Assembly (NCBI GenBank): GCA_019426215.1
Contig: CM033401.1
Coordinates: 8,685,134-8,749,133, forward strand
Source of the DNA: Buddleja alternifolia
Lineage: Eukaryota; Streptophyta; Magnoliopsida; Lamiales; Scrophulariaceae
DNA: 64,000 nucleotides
Reading direction: 5' to 3'
Of this stretch, positions 1 through 10,749 are shown piece after piece. Made by a program: the position numbers and the translations under genes. Each line of letters opens with the position of its first letter. The stretch's first letter is position 1. Under the pieces are notes generated by a model, which saw nothing but the letters and a program-made list of their open reading frames with translations, searched no databases and had not been told where the DNA came from.

Positions 1-91
1 TGTATTTTGTGGTTGATTTCGAAGAATAATTCTGCTGTTGTGCGGTAGGCAATGTAATTGTCATGTGGGCAATGTAGAGAGGTTGAAGAAT

Positions 92-236
92 CCTCGTTAA
101 ATAATAGGAATAGCCCTCTCTGTATAATGGTAGTGGTGTATAATTGAATCATAAATAGTTTTGAAAATAGCCCTCGTTAAAAGGAATATCCTTCTATATA
201 CTGGTGGTGCATAGTTCGATCATCAATAGTTTCAAT
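92..236 (+). repeat. Two imperfect tandem copies of a ~75-80 bp unit
   Basis: The segment beginning CCTCGTTAAA at 92 is repeated from 172. Each copy has the order CCTCGTTAAA, GGAATA, TGGTGGTG/TAGTGGTG, TCATMAATAGTTT. The second copy runs to about 236, just before a pyrimidine-rich stretch and AG (267-268) that could be a splice acceptor for the transposase gene. It could be part of a 5' UTR/intron or a terminal region of the transposon. Confidence 0.6.
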
Positions 237-272
237 AGCAGTAATTTTTTTGTTGTTGTTCATTTTAGGAAA

Positions 273-2840
273 ATGTCAGACTATTTGTTGTACTACCGAT
301 ACGATGGAGAGTGGCAGAAGAAAGACGGAGAATTAGGAGCATATGAATGGATTTCAAGGAATAATTATGAAATGCACAATGCAATAATCGGAGAAGAGGG
401 AGATGATCTTAACGCGATTACATTTTCAAAGCTTCAGGATTTCATATTTGAAAAGGCTCCTTTTAACCGGAATGACTTTGAAATCAAATTGAGTTATACG
501 CCTTTGTCCTGTAAAGGTTTAAACCCTAAATATATTTTGACCGATTTTGATGTAAAATGTTATCTTATGGACCAATGTCGTGTATCCAAGTGTAGAAGCA
601 TTCTCCATGTTGAGCTTGTTAAGAAGAGGGTTCCTGTTGAACACAATTGGTTTGATGATGGTAATGGTGTTGATATAGATGGAGTGGATTCTGATAGTGA
701 GGACTCAGGTTCTTATGTGGATGTGGATGTGAATGTGGTTGACGACTATACATCTGCCCCAGGTAGGCCGGCTTTTGTTTTAGATAAGCCGATGTCTCCG
801 CCCATATCTATGGCCTCTTCCCCAACTCCTATCAAACAAAATCCTCCAAGCAATGAAAATTTAGAATCAACTCCCGTTTCGACTCCAAATGTTGAAAATG
901 TCCAATCTACTCCTGCCGCTCCCTCAAGTCCAATACATGCTTCCAGTTCACCTTTCTATTTCTCAAGGGATGACTCAAGTCCAATACATGCTTCCAGTAC
1001 ACCTCTCTGTTTCTCAAGGGAAGACTCAATTCCAATTCTTCGAGCTACGGTTAGTGAACCTATTCCTGGTGAGGTTGTTGAGACCTATAGTTTTGAGGAT
1101 GGTATAGATCTGCCTATTGGACATGAATTCAGAAGCAAAGATGAGGTGCTCGACGTGGTTTTGAATGCTTCGTTGAAAGCAACTTTCAATTTTAAAAGAT
1201 CTAAGTCAAACACAAAGATATTCTCTTTTAAGTGTAGGGATCCGGAATGCAAGTGGAGATTGCGTGCTGGAAAGACCGGAGGGTTGGATGTTTTCTCCTT
1301 GCGCATTCATAGTAAGATCCATACATGCTCACCTTCAGTGGGGTTTAAAGCAGAAAAAAGTAGCGCATCGCAGGTTTGTAACATGTTGTTAAAGACTTTC
1401 CCATGTCAGTATGATACACCGTCGCCAAAGACAATAGTTCAAATGATGGTAAATCAGGGCCTTCATATTTCTTACTCCAAAGCCCTGCGGGGTAAACATC
1501 TAGCGAGAAGTACTATCAGGGGTGACCCGGAGGAAAGTTATGCTTTTCTTCCGAGTTATTTGTATATGCTGAAGAAGGTGAATCCCGGTACAGTTACTGA
1601 CATATGTACAGATGTGGATGGCAAGTTTGTGTCTTTGTTCTTTGCATTGGGAGCATGCATCGAAGGATTTAAGGCCATGAGGAAGGTAATCGTTATTGAC
1701 GGCACGCATTTAAAGACCAAGTATAAAGGTGTATTATTAGTTTGTACTGCACAAGACGGCAACAAACATCAATATCCTCTTGCTTTTGGTGTAGTTAAAA
1801 ATGAATGCGATGCATCCTGGTCTTGGTTCTTGGACAAGCTTAGCGAGGTGATACCCGATTCTGAAGATTTGGTCATCATTTCAGATAGAAACGGAAGCAT
1901 CATAAATACAGTTCCGATAGTGTATCCCAAGGCTTCACATGGATTCTGTGCTTATCATATTTCTCAAAATATTAGGACTCGTGTTAATACCGGCAGGGGT
2001 AAACAGAAAAATGAACATCGCGAAAGCGTGTTGGGGAAGTTCACGGCTTGTGCTGAAGCATACACTGTTCAAGAGTTCGGAAAATGTTTTGATGACCTAA
2101 CAAGAAGGCAACCTCGTACATGCATCAAGTTTCACGAGTATATGCAAGATCTACTCCTTATAAAGGAGCGTTGGGCCAGGTGCTACTTTGAATGTTCACG
2201 ATACAACATTTTGACTTCCAACGGAGTTGAGTCCATTAATGCTGCCTTGGTTGGTGCTCGATCATTTCCGCTGATTCTTTTGATGGATGAGATTGTGAAC
2301 TTGATATGTCGGTGGTTCAATAAGCACCGCAACGAATCTTGTGAGGGTGGATCGTCACAATTCCTAACTCCAGAAGCGGAAAGCACATTGCATGCAAGGA
2401 AACGCGAGTGCCAGTTCTATATAGCTAAAGAACTTAATAAGTTTGCTGGTGAGTATATGGTCAATCGCACGGGGGCTTTGGATCAGGAAGAAATTTTCTT
2501 TGTTGACCTCCAGAAGAAAAAATGTAGTTGCCGAGTTTTTGACATTGACCATCTCCCTTGTGAGCACGCGCTTGCTGCATTTTCTGGTGATGACGCAGAA
2601 TTGGTCTCTTTATGCTCGAAGTACTACTTGAAGGAATTATGGGCATTGGCGTATTCCCGAACCATATACCCCGTTCCTAATCAATCCACTTGGATCATAC
2701 CTGATGAAGTAAAGGCCATTCGGGTGGTACCTCCGGACTACATGAAAAGGCCTGGAGTGCCTCAGTCTGTTAGAATGGAGGCAGGTGGACAGAAGGTTCG
2801 GAAGAAGTCAAAGAGACAAAAAGATCCAAGAAAGTTCTAA
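273..2840 (+). CDS. Mutator-like (MULE) transposase, mudrA type
   Basis: An 855-residue transposase of the MULE superfamily, which cuts and pastes DNA bounded by terminal inverted repeats in the nucleus. I chose the ATG at 273 (MSDYLLYY) over an in-frame ATG at 204, because 204-272 looks like intron ending TTTTAG just before it. In order: an N-terminal PB1-like region; an acidic, Ser/Pro-rich linker holding a 17-18 residue tandem repeat (SSPIHASS, about 927-1030); a MuDR DNA-binding zinc motif (FKCRDPECKWRLRAG, IHTC); and the MULE catalytic domain. Candidate catalytic acids are Asp at 1698 (VIDGTHLK), Asp at 1884 (ISDRNG) and Glu at 2229 (NGVESIN). A SWIM zinc finger (CSC...CEH) starts at 2523, and a lysine-rich tail closes the protein. 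The frame is open throughout, so it could be active. I could not define terminal inverted repeats. A domesticated MUSTANG-like gene is the alternative. Confidence 0.93.
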   Translation: MSDYLLYYRYDGEWQKKDGELGAYEWISRNNYEMHNAIIGEEGDDLNAITFSKLQDFIFEKAPFNRNDFEIKLSYTPLSCKGLNPKYILTDFDVKCYLMDQCRVSKCRSILHVELVKKRVPVEHNWFDDGNGVDIDGVDSDSEDSGSYVDVDVNVVDDYTSAPGRPAFVLDKPMSPPISMASSPTPIKQNPPSNENLESTPVSTPNVENVQSTPAAPSSPIHASSSPFYFSRDDSSPIHASSTPLCFSREDSIPILRATVSEPIPGEVVETYSFEDGIDLPIGHEFRSKDEVLDVVLNASLKATFNFKRSKSNTKIFSFKCRDPECKWRLRAGKTGGLDVFSLRIHSKIHTCSPSVGFKAEKSSASQVCNMLLKTFPCQYDTPSPKTIVQMMVNQGLHISYSKALRGKHLARSTIRGDPEESYAFLPSYLYMLKKVNPGTVTDICTDVDGKFVSLFFALGACIEGFKAMRKVIVIDGTHLKTKYKGVLLVCTAQDGNKHQYPLAFGVVKNECDASWSWFLDKLSEVIPDSEDLVIISDRNGSIINTVPIVYPKASHGFCAYHISQNIRTRVNTGRGKQKNEHRESVLGKFTACAEAYTVQEFGKCFDDLTRRQPRTCIKFHEYMQDLLLIKERWARCYFECSRYNILTSNGVESINAALVGARSFPLILLMDEIVNLICRWFNKHRNESCEGGSSQFLTPEAESTLHARKRECQFYIAKELNKFAGEYMVNRTGALDQEEIFFVDLQKKKCSCRVFDIDHLPCEHALAAFSGDDAELVSLCSKYYLKELWALAYSRTIYPVPNQSTWIIPDEVKAIRVVPPDYMKRPGVPQSVRMEAGGQKVRKKSKRQKDPRKF

Positions 2841-3035
2841 ATAAACTGAGCTATGGAGAGATAGAGATGTATGATTTTTTATTTCCTTATGTTTTAATAA
2901 TTTGATTAATAGTTGGTGTAAAACCAGGATGGATTAATCAATGATTGTTTCTCCAATCCAACTGGTGGGAACTATAATGTTGTATTTTTTCAATCATATA
3001 ATGTTGTGTTTTTTCAATCATATAAGCTTGTACTG

Positions 3036-3041
3036 AATAAA
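3036..3041 (+). terminator. Candidate poly(A) signal of the MULE transposase
   Basis: AATAAA lies about 195 bp past the stop codon, after two direct copies of an ATGTTGT-TTTTTCAATCATATA motif (2977-3023). It is the nearest canonical signal to the transposase stop. Confidence 0.5.
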
Positions 3042-3322
3042 ATAGCAAGCTTGCTTTAAATTAGGTTTGGTTTTTTTTTTTGTGTGCTTAATTTCTGGCT
3101 ATTCATTTTTGTGCTTTAAATGCTCGTTTGCATGTGTCTTGATGTTGAACTGTTAAATTGGAGATTTTTTGCAACAAGTTATGGTGATGCGGGGAAGCAT
3201 GTGGCAGAATTAGGCAGGCGAATCTGAATAATCTGAACAATATACATACATATAAAATACTGGTGACATACAACTAATCAACTATATACAAAATCCAGGA
3301 AAGAACAGTACTGATTTTACAC

Positions 3323-3801
3323 TCAAATACTGGACTGATGAATGATCAGTCCAACTGATAGACCAGCCACAAATATGAAAATTGCAAGCAGAATCAAGGC
3401 AACGATTATGAAACAACACATTAGGGAGAACCCCCTACTAGTTAGGCTCAATTCAGTTTGCAGCGGCTTGCCAAATCTAACAGTCATACATATATTCTTT
3501 TCCGTTGACCGGTCAATGGCTGAATCAAAGCTCGGGCAAGCAGTGGCGGAACCCTTGTCCTTACTAGACGAAGCACCTTGCTCTGTCTGCGTTGGGCGGA
3601 CGTTATTGTCCATAAAACTTGGCTGTGGTATATGAGGATTTTCGTCATGGTATTCATCGCACCAAAGATAACAATCTGTATGTCTTTTCCAGCCGGGACA
3701 TCGATAAAAGTAGCGGCCTGGATTTTTGTATCCGGTCCGGCACGGTGAATAATCATTCTGCCTCGCCCGCACTTACAAGTAGGTGACCAAGATCCCTCCA
3801 T
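3323..3801 (-). pseudogene. GRF-type zinc finger protein with C-terminal membrane helix (frameshifted)
   Basis: The ATG at 3801 opens with CKCG (residues 9-12). The rest of the GRF finger (NPGRYFYRCPGW, then C and W) and the tail lie in another frame, with a stop at 3323. The switch is one missing base in an A5 run near 3726-3730 (T5 on the + strand). After the finger come a Ser/Asp-rich linker and one strong hydrophobic segment (CCFIIVALILLAIFIFVAG), about 155 residues in all. Small GRF-finger proteins with a C-terminal helix are common in plants (At4g04775-like); the GRF finger binds nucleic acid in other proteins, but the role of this type is not known to me. It is convergent to the transposase gene, recalling the convergent mudrA/mudrB pair of maize MuDR. 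The homopolymer indel could be a sequence error. Confidence 0.75.
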
Positions 3802-3932
3802 GATTCAGTAATTTGATACCGAGACGAGATAGGAGAGGGAGAGAGACGAGAGAGACAGTAAATAGTGAAGAGGGAAGAGAAGAGAGAGAGAGAGAGAGAG
3901 GGGAAGTGGAGAGAGAGGGATATTGTGGAAAA
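3802..3932. repeat. GA/CT-rich microsatellite next to the GRF gene start
   Basis: A purine-rich tract with an uninterrupted (GA)n core around 3876-3902. On the minus strand it is a CT-rich stretch directly upstream of the GRF gene's ATG, the usual look of a plant 5' UTR or core promoter. Confidence 0.7.
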
Positions 3933-4059
3933 TGGAATGTTGGATCTGGATATTGGATAATGAATAATAGGAATAATATAGATGCTGGGAATAATATAAG
4001 AAACTTACTTTTCTTCTTTTCCCGCGTTTTTATTCAAACTTTTTCGGATTTCCCGCCTT

Positions 4060-4170
4060 CACCATTCTGCCTAGTATACTGAATATACCGGATAACCATT
4101 CGTCCGGTATATCTATCATTCTGCCTAGTATACTGAATATACCGGATCAATATTCGTCCGGTATACCTAT
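4060..4170. repeat. CCGGTATA minisatellite, block 1 (about 2 units)
   Basis: About two copies of a ~54-bp unit (CTGCCTAGTATACTGAATATACCGGAT...TCCGGTATAYCTATCATT). Each unit contains an inverted repeat, TACCGGA-(about 10 nt)-TCCGGTA, able to form a hairpin. It lies upstream of the GRF gene and 1.2 kb past the transposase gene. Confidence 0.85.
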
Positions 4171-4271
4171 TCTTTTTGGACCTATTAAATTAAATTCTTA
4201 TTGCAGCTGAACCTATAAATATATCCTAAACACTAATTTAAATTAAATTCTTATTGCATCAACCAATCATA

Positions 4272-4512
4272 TGTGAATTGGCGATGGATTCACTTCCAAT
4301 TGTTTTTCCAATCTGCCTAGTATACTAAGTACAACATATAAACATGTTATTACTAGGTATGGGAAACTATTAACATTAATTAGTCGTAGAAGCATATATG
4401 AAATACATCAATTGTTCCACATTCAAATATGCATTGTTGCACATGGTATATTTTAATAAAACATCAGCGATGGATTCACTTCCAATTGTTTTTCCAATCT
4501 GCATAGTATACG
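4272..4512. repeat. Direct duplication separated by ~150 bp
   Basis: The segment GCGATGGATTCACTTCCAAT and the next ~20 bases (about 4274-4316) recur at about 4468-4512, each followed by the start of a CCGGTATA unit. This suggests a composite duplication rather than simple slippage. Confidence 0.7.
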
Positions 4513-4870
4513 GCATATACCGGATCAATATTCGTCCGGTATACCTATCATTCTGCCTAGTATACTGAATATACTGGATAACCATTCGTCCGGTATATCT
4601 ATCATTCTGCCTAGTATACTGAATATACCGGATCAATATTCGTCCGGTATACCTATTCTTTTTGGACCGGTATACCCATTCGTCCGGTATAGCTACCCTG
4701 AATGCCCAGTATATGCGTATACCGGATCAATATTCGGATAGTATACCTATCACTCTGTCCGGTATACTGAATATACTAGATAACCATTCTATCGGTATAT
4801 CTATCATTCTGCTTTGTATACGGGTTATACCGGTTCAATATTTATCCGGTATAACTACCATTCTGGATAC
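4490..4870. repeat. CCGGTATA minisatellite, block 2 (about 7 units)
   Basis: The same ~54-bp unit as block 1, repeated about seven times with increasing divergence to the right (TACCGGATCAATATTCG, TCCGGTATAC). The regular TACCGGA/TCCGGTA hairpins persist. Origin unknown; subterminal repeats of a DNA transposon are one possibility. Confidence 0.85.
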
Positions 4871-4941
4871 TGGATAGCAATATTCTACCATCAAATGAAT
4901 GTCAAATTGGGTATACAATAGCAATATTTTCAGTATATATA

Positions 4942-5241
4942 TTACATAAACGAGAAACGAAGCCGTACATTTTCCGATAATCTTGGAAACAACCTTATCG
5001 TCCTAATTTTTTGCTGACATATATGTCGGTCAGCAGCAAAAATGTTGTTGCACACAATATTTACCCATTGCAACTGAAATGCGTGCAATAACACGTGCAT
5101 AACGTAGCTCATCTCGGATTCAGTGCCCGTGAAATTTGTTACGTTCACCACCTCCAAATTGTCCAATCCCAACTCACCCAAATTCCACTCTTGTACATAT
5201 TGACCAACCGTTGTGGGATTGTTTACCAACATGTCACTCGG
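4942..5241 (-). pseudogene. 3' exon remnant of an F-box/FBD-domain gene
   Basis: About 99 codons in one frame match the FBD domain found at the C-terminus of many plant F-box/LRR proteins: LEVVNVTNFTGTESEMSYVM, then LLHAF, and a terminal FPR motif (LFPRLSENV). On the minus strand the exon is preceded by TTTTGTAG at about 5242-5249, an acceptable splice acceptor, and the frame continues from it (PSDMLVNN). I found no upstream F-box or LRR exons, so this is probably an isolated last exon. The FBD call is by motif memory only. Confidence 0.5.
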
Positions 5242-5249
5242 CTACAAAA

Positions 5250-5600
5250 CAGGTAAAAACAGAAACCATTTAAACTTTGAATCTCTCTATTATTGCTACC
5301 ATACGACCCCAACATCCCTCACCTACTTATCCTATCTTGAACCTGCTCCATAATTACTTAGAAACCATACCGCTATTATACAAACGCTAAACATATAGAA
5401 CGAATAGTTAGTGGATGAATAATTAATCATGTAGAAAATAGCTTCCCACGAATATAAACGGCCATTGAATTACCAAACCCCTAAATCTCATCTACGTAAT
5501 GAAGGATTCTACCTACAAGGAACTAGTAATTCAGATACTTATATCCTAAAATTGGGATATTCAATTCGCTTGTAATTCTACCTAAATATTCGAAAGGCTA
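5250..5600. other. AT-rich spacer with no recognised feature
   Basis: Nothing coding or repetitive was recognised between the FBD remnant and the first pararetroviral sequence. The exact left edge of the viral insertion cannot be set by eye. Confidence 0.5.
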
Positions 5601-5639
5601 GAATAAATTGAATAATAGTCAACTTCCCCTACGAAAATT

Positions 5640-7103
5640 AAGTACTAAAATAGAAACAGTATCTCAAGTGATTAAAGGAGATTTACAAGATAGTATAGAA
5701 GAAGATTATCAAATTTAGCACTAGAAGAATCTGAAAAACCTAAAAAAGAACCTAAAAAATATATATATTGGTAAAAAATGATGAGATCATTTAGTGGTAC
5801 TAGTAGAACTATAAGTGAATCAAGCAATAAAGAAAAAGAGAAAGGAAAAATAAGTATACTTTCACTAAACGAATGTTTAGAGGATCAGGAAGTCAAAGCT
5901 CAGCTAGAGAAGTAGAATTAGAAGAGATAATAGACGTTAGAAGAAAATCTTAATTTATATAATAACAAGGGAATAGATAAGTTAAAACCTAAAACATTAT
6001 ACAAAGTAGGAAAAATGGATTTTAACACACATTTAATCAAGAAATTTAGAGAAAAAGAAGTAAAAGTTACAACAAATGCTGAAAATATAAGCTTAGTTAG
6101 CCCGGAATGTATAAAACAATTAAAACTTAAAGCAAAAGTATATACATTTAGGATTAATTATTGTAGGAATAAAAGGATTAACTAGAAAGGGAACCGTGGA
6201 AAGGTTTTAGTTTTATTATTAGATAAGAGTTGTGGTCTGATGCTAGGAGAGCAGTATTTGCTAGTATGGAAATAGATATGACTAATAATGTAGGAATATT
6301 TTATGTAGCTCCGAACATGATGAAAAGTATAAAGATATTAATAAAATTACGATAGGATTACAAACTAGAGGATATGAAACATATGATGGTAACAACTTAG
6401 TAGTTTCTATAGCATTTTAGGAAGAGTAACCAATAATAGTTTTCCTCAATATAAAATTAATATAGATGGGATAATAGATGGATTAGCCTCAGTAGGAGTA
6501 AAAATGATTAAACCTTTAAATATAGATAATAACGATTTAAATGGAGAAGAATGGGAATTAACCAAGCATTTAGAAGAAAATGAGACTGTCAAAGTTCCAG
6601 GAGAAAGTGTAATGTATACAAACAGTAGAGGTCAAACTTCTATTAGATTCCTTAATTACCAAAAACAAAATCCCAAAGAAAATTTAGAAGATCTAGAAGA
6701 AGAAACTGATAATGAAACTGAAACAAGCTACATGAATATTATAGAAGAAGAAGTTAGAATAACTAGTAGATTTGCTAATTGGGAAATATTATCTAATATA
6801 GAAAGCGAAGAAGATGAAGAGGAAGAAAATATAGAAGAAATAGATGAAGAGATTAGACAATTAGAAAGTCAGCTCAAAAATGATTATAGACCAAAAAATA
6901 TGGAAAAAATATTAAGAAAAAATTTCGAGATAAATAATTTAAGAGAATTAGTAGACGAAATGTATTTTGAAGCAATGAATTTAGATATCAATTTAGAATC
7001 AGCTGAAGAAGAATTTAAACAATATTATAATATTGATTTAGTAGATGATATATGTTCAGGAAAAATAGAATTTGAAAAATTCTTTAAAAATAAAGAGAAA
7101 TAA
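5640..7103 (+). pseudogene. Caulimovirid movement protein (broken)
   Basis: Cell-to-cell movement protein of the 30K superfamily, which in live viruses forms tubules through plasmodesmata. From about 5640 to 6500 the frame is broken by several stops and shifts. Recognisable pieces include a stretch near 6070-6130 and a core block near 6235-6320 containing EIDMTNNVG and YVAPNM, typical of this family. The last 200 codons (6504-7103) are open, begin MIKPLN and are very acidic (runs of Glu/Asp). The end overlaps the coat protein region. The N-terminus is missing or unrecognisable. Confidence 0.75.
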
Positions 7104-7119
7104 TAACGAAGTAGCTTTT

Positions 7120-8272
7120 ATGGCAGATAGTCAAGCAAGTACTAGTAGTAATATAGGAAAAAGAACTAGAGTAGAACCAGATTATAGTGAAGTTCCAGCT
7201 AGAAATGTAGAAATGAGTGGTAGACCAGAATGGAAAAGTCCCACATATGAATATGGATCAACCCAGCCAAATAAATATATAGGATCAAGACAACCCATAG
7301 GAAAACCCATGAGTGGAACCATGTTAGTAATTGAATTAGGAAGTCCACAAATGTGGCCAGAAGAAATAAATATATGGGAACAATGTGTAGTAAGACATTG
7401 GGAAATAAATAAAAAAGCAGATATGGATATGTTTAATTTTTAGAAACCTGTTAGGACCTACAGCATTATCTATCTGGCAAAGCAAGAAGAAGAAAGATCC
7501 TAATAGAATTAATGAAATAAAGGCCTTAGGAAATAATCCTTATAATTTTACTAGTTTTATTAGAACATTAATAATAGGTATAGATCCAGGAAGAGAAAAT
7601 ACATTCATACAAGATACAGCACTTAGAAACCTAGAACAACTCACTATAACAGATATGAAATATATTATACCTTTTAGTCAAGATTTTACAAGATTAATAG
7701 GAGAAGCTAACAAAGCATTTGATGAAGAATTATGTAATAGGTATTTTACGAAATTACCACAAGATTTAGGAAAAAGAATACATGAAAAATGGATAAAAAC
7801 TAATGGCAATCTTACAGGATTAGGTATAGGACCTAGAGTACAATATACTTTCTTTAAACTTCAGGAATGGTGTAAAGAAGAATTTATTAGAGAACAAATT
7901 AGAAAGCAATCTTATGAGTTTTGTCGAAAAGCTATATACACCCCACAACAATATGGACAGAAGAATTACTTTAAGCCAAAACGCAAAATATTAAGGAAAT
8001 CAAATAAACCAAAATCTAGTTTTAGACAATATAGGCAAGGAAGAAAGCCACCTAATTATGTTAAAAAGCCATCAACAAGAAAATGCACATGTTATATTTG
8101 TGGAGATCCTAAACATTTAGCTAATAGATGTCCGAAAAGACAATTTAATATGGAAAGAGCAGCCATAGCAGAACAATTAGATGAAGACGTAGTAAGTATA
8201 GACGGTAATGAAAGTGATAATGAAAGCATATTTAGTATAGTAAGTGAAGAAGGACCAGAATTCCTAATATAA
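7120..8272 (+). pseudogene. Caulimovirid coat protein with CCHC zinc knuckle (frameshifted)
   Basis: Capsid protein, about 385 codons. I took the ATG at 7120 (MADSQAST) as start because the upstream in-frame ATG at 7072 lies inside the movement-protein frame. The frame is open to 7443, breaks in a T-run at about 7436-7442, and resumes in another frame to 8272. The C-terminal third is Lys/Arg-rich and ends with one zinc knuckle of spacing C-x2-C-x4-H-x4-C (CYICGDPKHLANRC, about 8092-8133), the RNA-binding motif of caulimovirid coat proteins, followed by an acidic tail. The order MP-CP-Pol supports the call. Confidence 0.85.
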
Positions 8273-8286
8273 TAGAATATACCTAT

Positions 8287-10749
8287 ATGAATAATTCATG
8301 TGAACATAAATATATAAATGGAAAAGGAACTATGAGTGTAGCCTGTAGTATTTGTAGATTATATCCTGATATGCATTTAAGATATCAATGCAATATATTT
8401 TTGACGAGATTTGTTTTATTTGTGCTAAAGACGCATATAATATAGAAACAGATGTATCGCCTAAACCTAGTAAAAAACTAGAATCTATAGAAGTTCTAAG
8501 CCATAAAATAGAAAATTTAGATTTAAGAATACAATTAATAGAATTAAAATTAAAAAATAATGAAAACATAAGTAGTAATCAAATAAAGGAAAAGGTGTAA
8601 TTATAGAAGAACTTGATGAAATTAATCAACAATTAGAAGAAACTCATTTACAAAATACAGCGTATGAACCCCAACTACAAGTACCCTATACTAGTAGTCT
8701 AATACTTTTAGATTGTCGAATATGGTGTAATCAAGAAAAATATATTGAAACTAAAGCCATTTTAGATACAGGAAGTACAAAAAGCATGCTTAGCGCTAGT
8801 CTTGTGCCGAAAGAATTTGTAACACAATTAAGCTATACTGTTACTAGTAGAACTGCAGAAAATAGATTAATGAGAATAACAAAGGAGTTAATTAACATAG
8901 GAATACAATTTAAAGATTTTTCAGGAAATTATAGTAGCAAATATACATTAGGACAAGTCCTTATAGCACCAGAAACCATAAATAGCCACGAATTCCTTTT
9001 AGGGTTAAACTTCATTTGTGCATTAAATGGTAGTATTTTAATAGGAAAAAATTATATTACTATTAGCAAACATAATTATACTTTTCCAACTAATAGATAC
9101 ATTAAACAATCAGAGTTGACTGCGAAGCGTGGTGGACATGGTAATAATGAACTCGATTTTTTCAAAGAATTAGAACAAAATAATATAGAACCTGAAACTA
9201 TAGATATCCTATTAGATGAAGAAATTAGAGATATAGGAAAGGGATTAGAAGTTTTAAACCTAGAAATGAAAGAATTTTGCATAAATTAGAAATGTTAGGA
9301 TTTATAGGAGATGATTTAGCTAAAAACAAAGTAAACTATACTTTTAAACTAAACATATTAAACCCAGATATAGTGATAAGAACAGCAGCTATAGAATATA
9401 CTCCTGAAGATATAAAAGAATTCAAAACACAAATAAAAGAAATGTTGGAAATCGGTGTTATAAGAAGAAGTGATAGTCCTCATAGATCAGCAGCCTTTAT
9501 AGTAAGAAATAATGCAGAAATAAAAAGAGGAAAACCTAGAATAGTATATAATTATAAGAGACTTAATGATAATACAGAAGATGATGCTTATAGAATACCT
9601 AATAAAGATGAGTTAATTAATCTTATACAAAATAAAAAGATATTTTCAAAATTTGATTTAAAAAGTGGATATAATCAAATTAAAATGGTAGAAGAAGACA
9701 AAAAATGGACAGCTTTCAGCTGTAGTGAAGGACATTTCGAGTGGAATGTTCTATCTTTTGGTTTAAAAAATGCTCCAGCAATATTTCAAAGATTTATGGA
9801 TAATATATTTAAACATTTAGATTTCTGTTTAGTATATATAGATGACATTTTAGTAGCTTCTGAAACTTTTAAGCAACATCAAGATCATTTAAAACAAGTG
9901 TTTAATTTAATAGAAGAAAACGGAATAGTAGTATCTAAAAAGAAAATGGAACTTTTTAAGAGAAAAATAAGCTTTTTAGGTTTAGAAATAGGAAACGGAC
10001 AAATTAAATTACAACCTCATATAGCTCAAAAAATTCTAGATTTCCCAGATAAATTAGAAAACTTAAAACAAATACAAGCGTTTTTAGGAATATTAAACTA
10101 CTCTAGAAAATTTATTCCTAAACTTAGTAAATTAGTCGGACCATTATATAAGAAAACAGGAAAATCAGGTCAAAGACATTTTAATCAGGAAGATATTAAC
10201 TTAGTCAGAAAAATTAAAGAAGTTGTTAAAGATTTAAAACCTTTAGAATTACCCTTAAGTACTGATTATGTCATAATAGAAGTAGATAGCTCTATAGAAG
10301 GATGGGGAGCAATATTAAAATGTAAACCTCATAAATTTTCTCCAAAAAATGAAGAAAAAATATCAGCTTATTCCAGTGGTAATTTTAATAAAACAGGAAG
10401 TAATTGGACTAGCCTAGATTATGAAATAGCAGGGATAGTTAAAGCAATAGACCATTTTAGACTATATTTAAATAAGCCTTTTACCATTAGAACGGATTGT
10501 GAAGCTGTAGTTAGATTTATTAAAAATGAAAATTCTAGAAAACAAAATAATAAAAGATGGTTAAATTTTAGAAATGCAATAGAAGGTAATGGATATAAAG
10601 TAGAATTTGAACATATTAAAGGATCAAACAATAGCATAGCAGATTTATTAAGCAGACAATTAACTTTAATTTTGGGAAACAGATCATGGCTTCCAACGAC
10701 CAAGACAACCAACAAACAAGACCTCCCTCTGCAGCTTACAACCAAATAG
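8287..10749 (+). pseudogene. Caulimovirid polymerase: aspartic protease, reverse transcriptase, RNase H
   Basis: Replication polyprotein remnant. The first part (8287-8780) is in short frames. The protease active site DTGST lies at 8765-8779. The protease frame is open to 9289, then shifts in a short T-run (about 9273-9276). The RT-RNase H frame is open for 490 codons to 10749. RT shows the catalytic YIDD box at 9835-9846. RNase H shows EVDSS near 10280, IRTDCEAVV near 10488, and a C-terminal NSIADLLSR near 10631. There is no integrase, as expected for a pararetrovirus. The 3' end overlaps the start of the transactivator frame by 64 bp. Confidence 0.92.

Noticed and set aside
204..272. Start of the MULE transposase at 204
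   Set aside because: The first 23 codons include a pyrimidine-rich tract ending in TTTTAG that looks like an intron end; the ATG at 273 gives a typical N-terminus.
4060..4870. CRISPR-like array
   Set aside because: The units are contiguous tandem repeats without unique spacers, in a plant genome.
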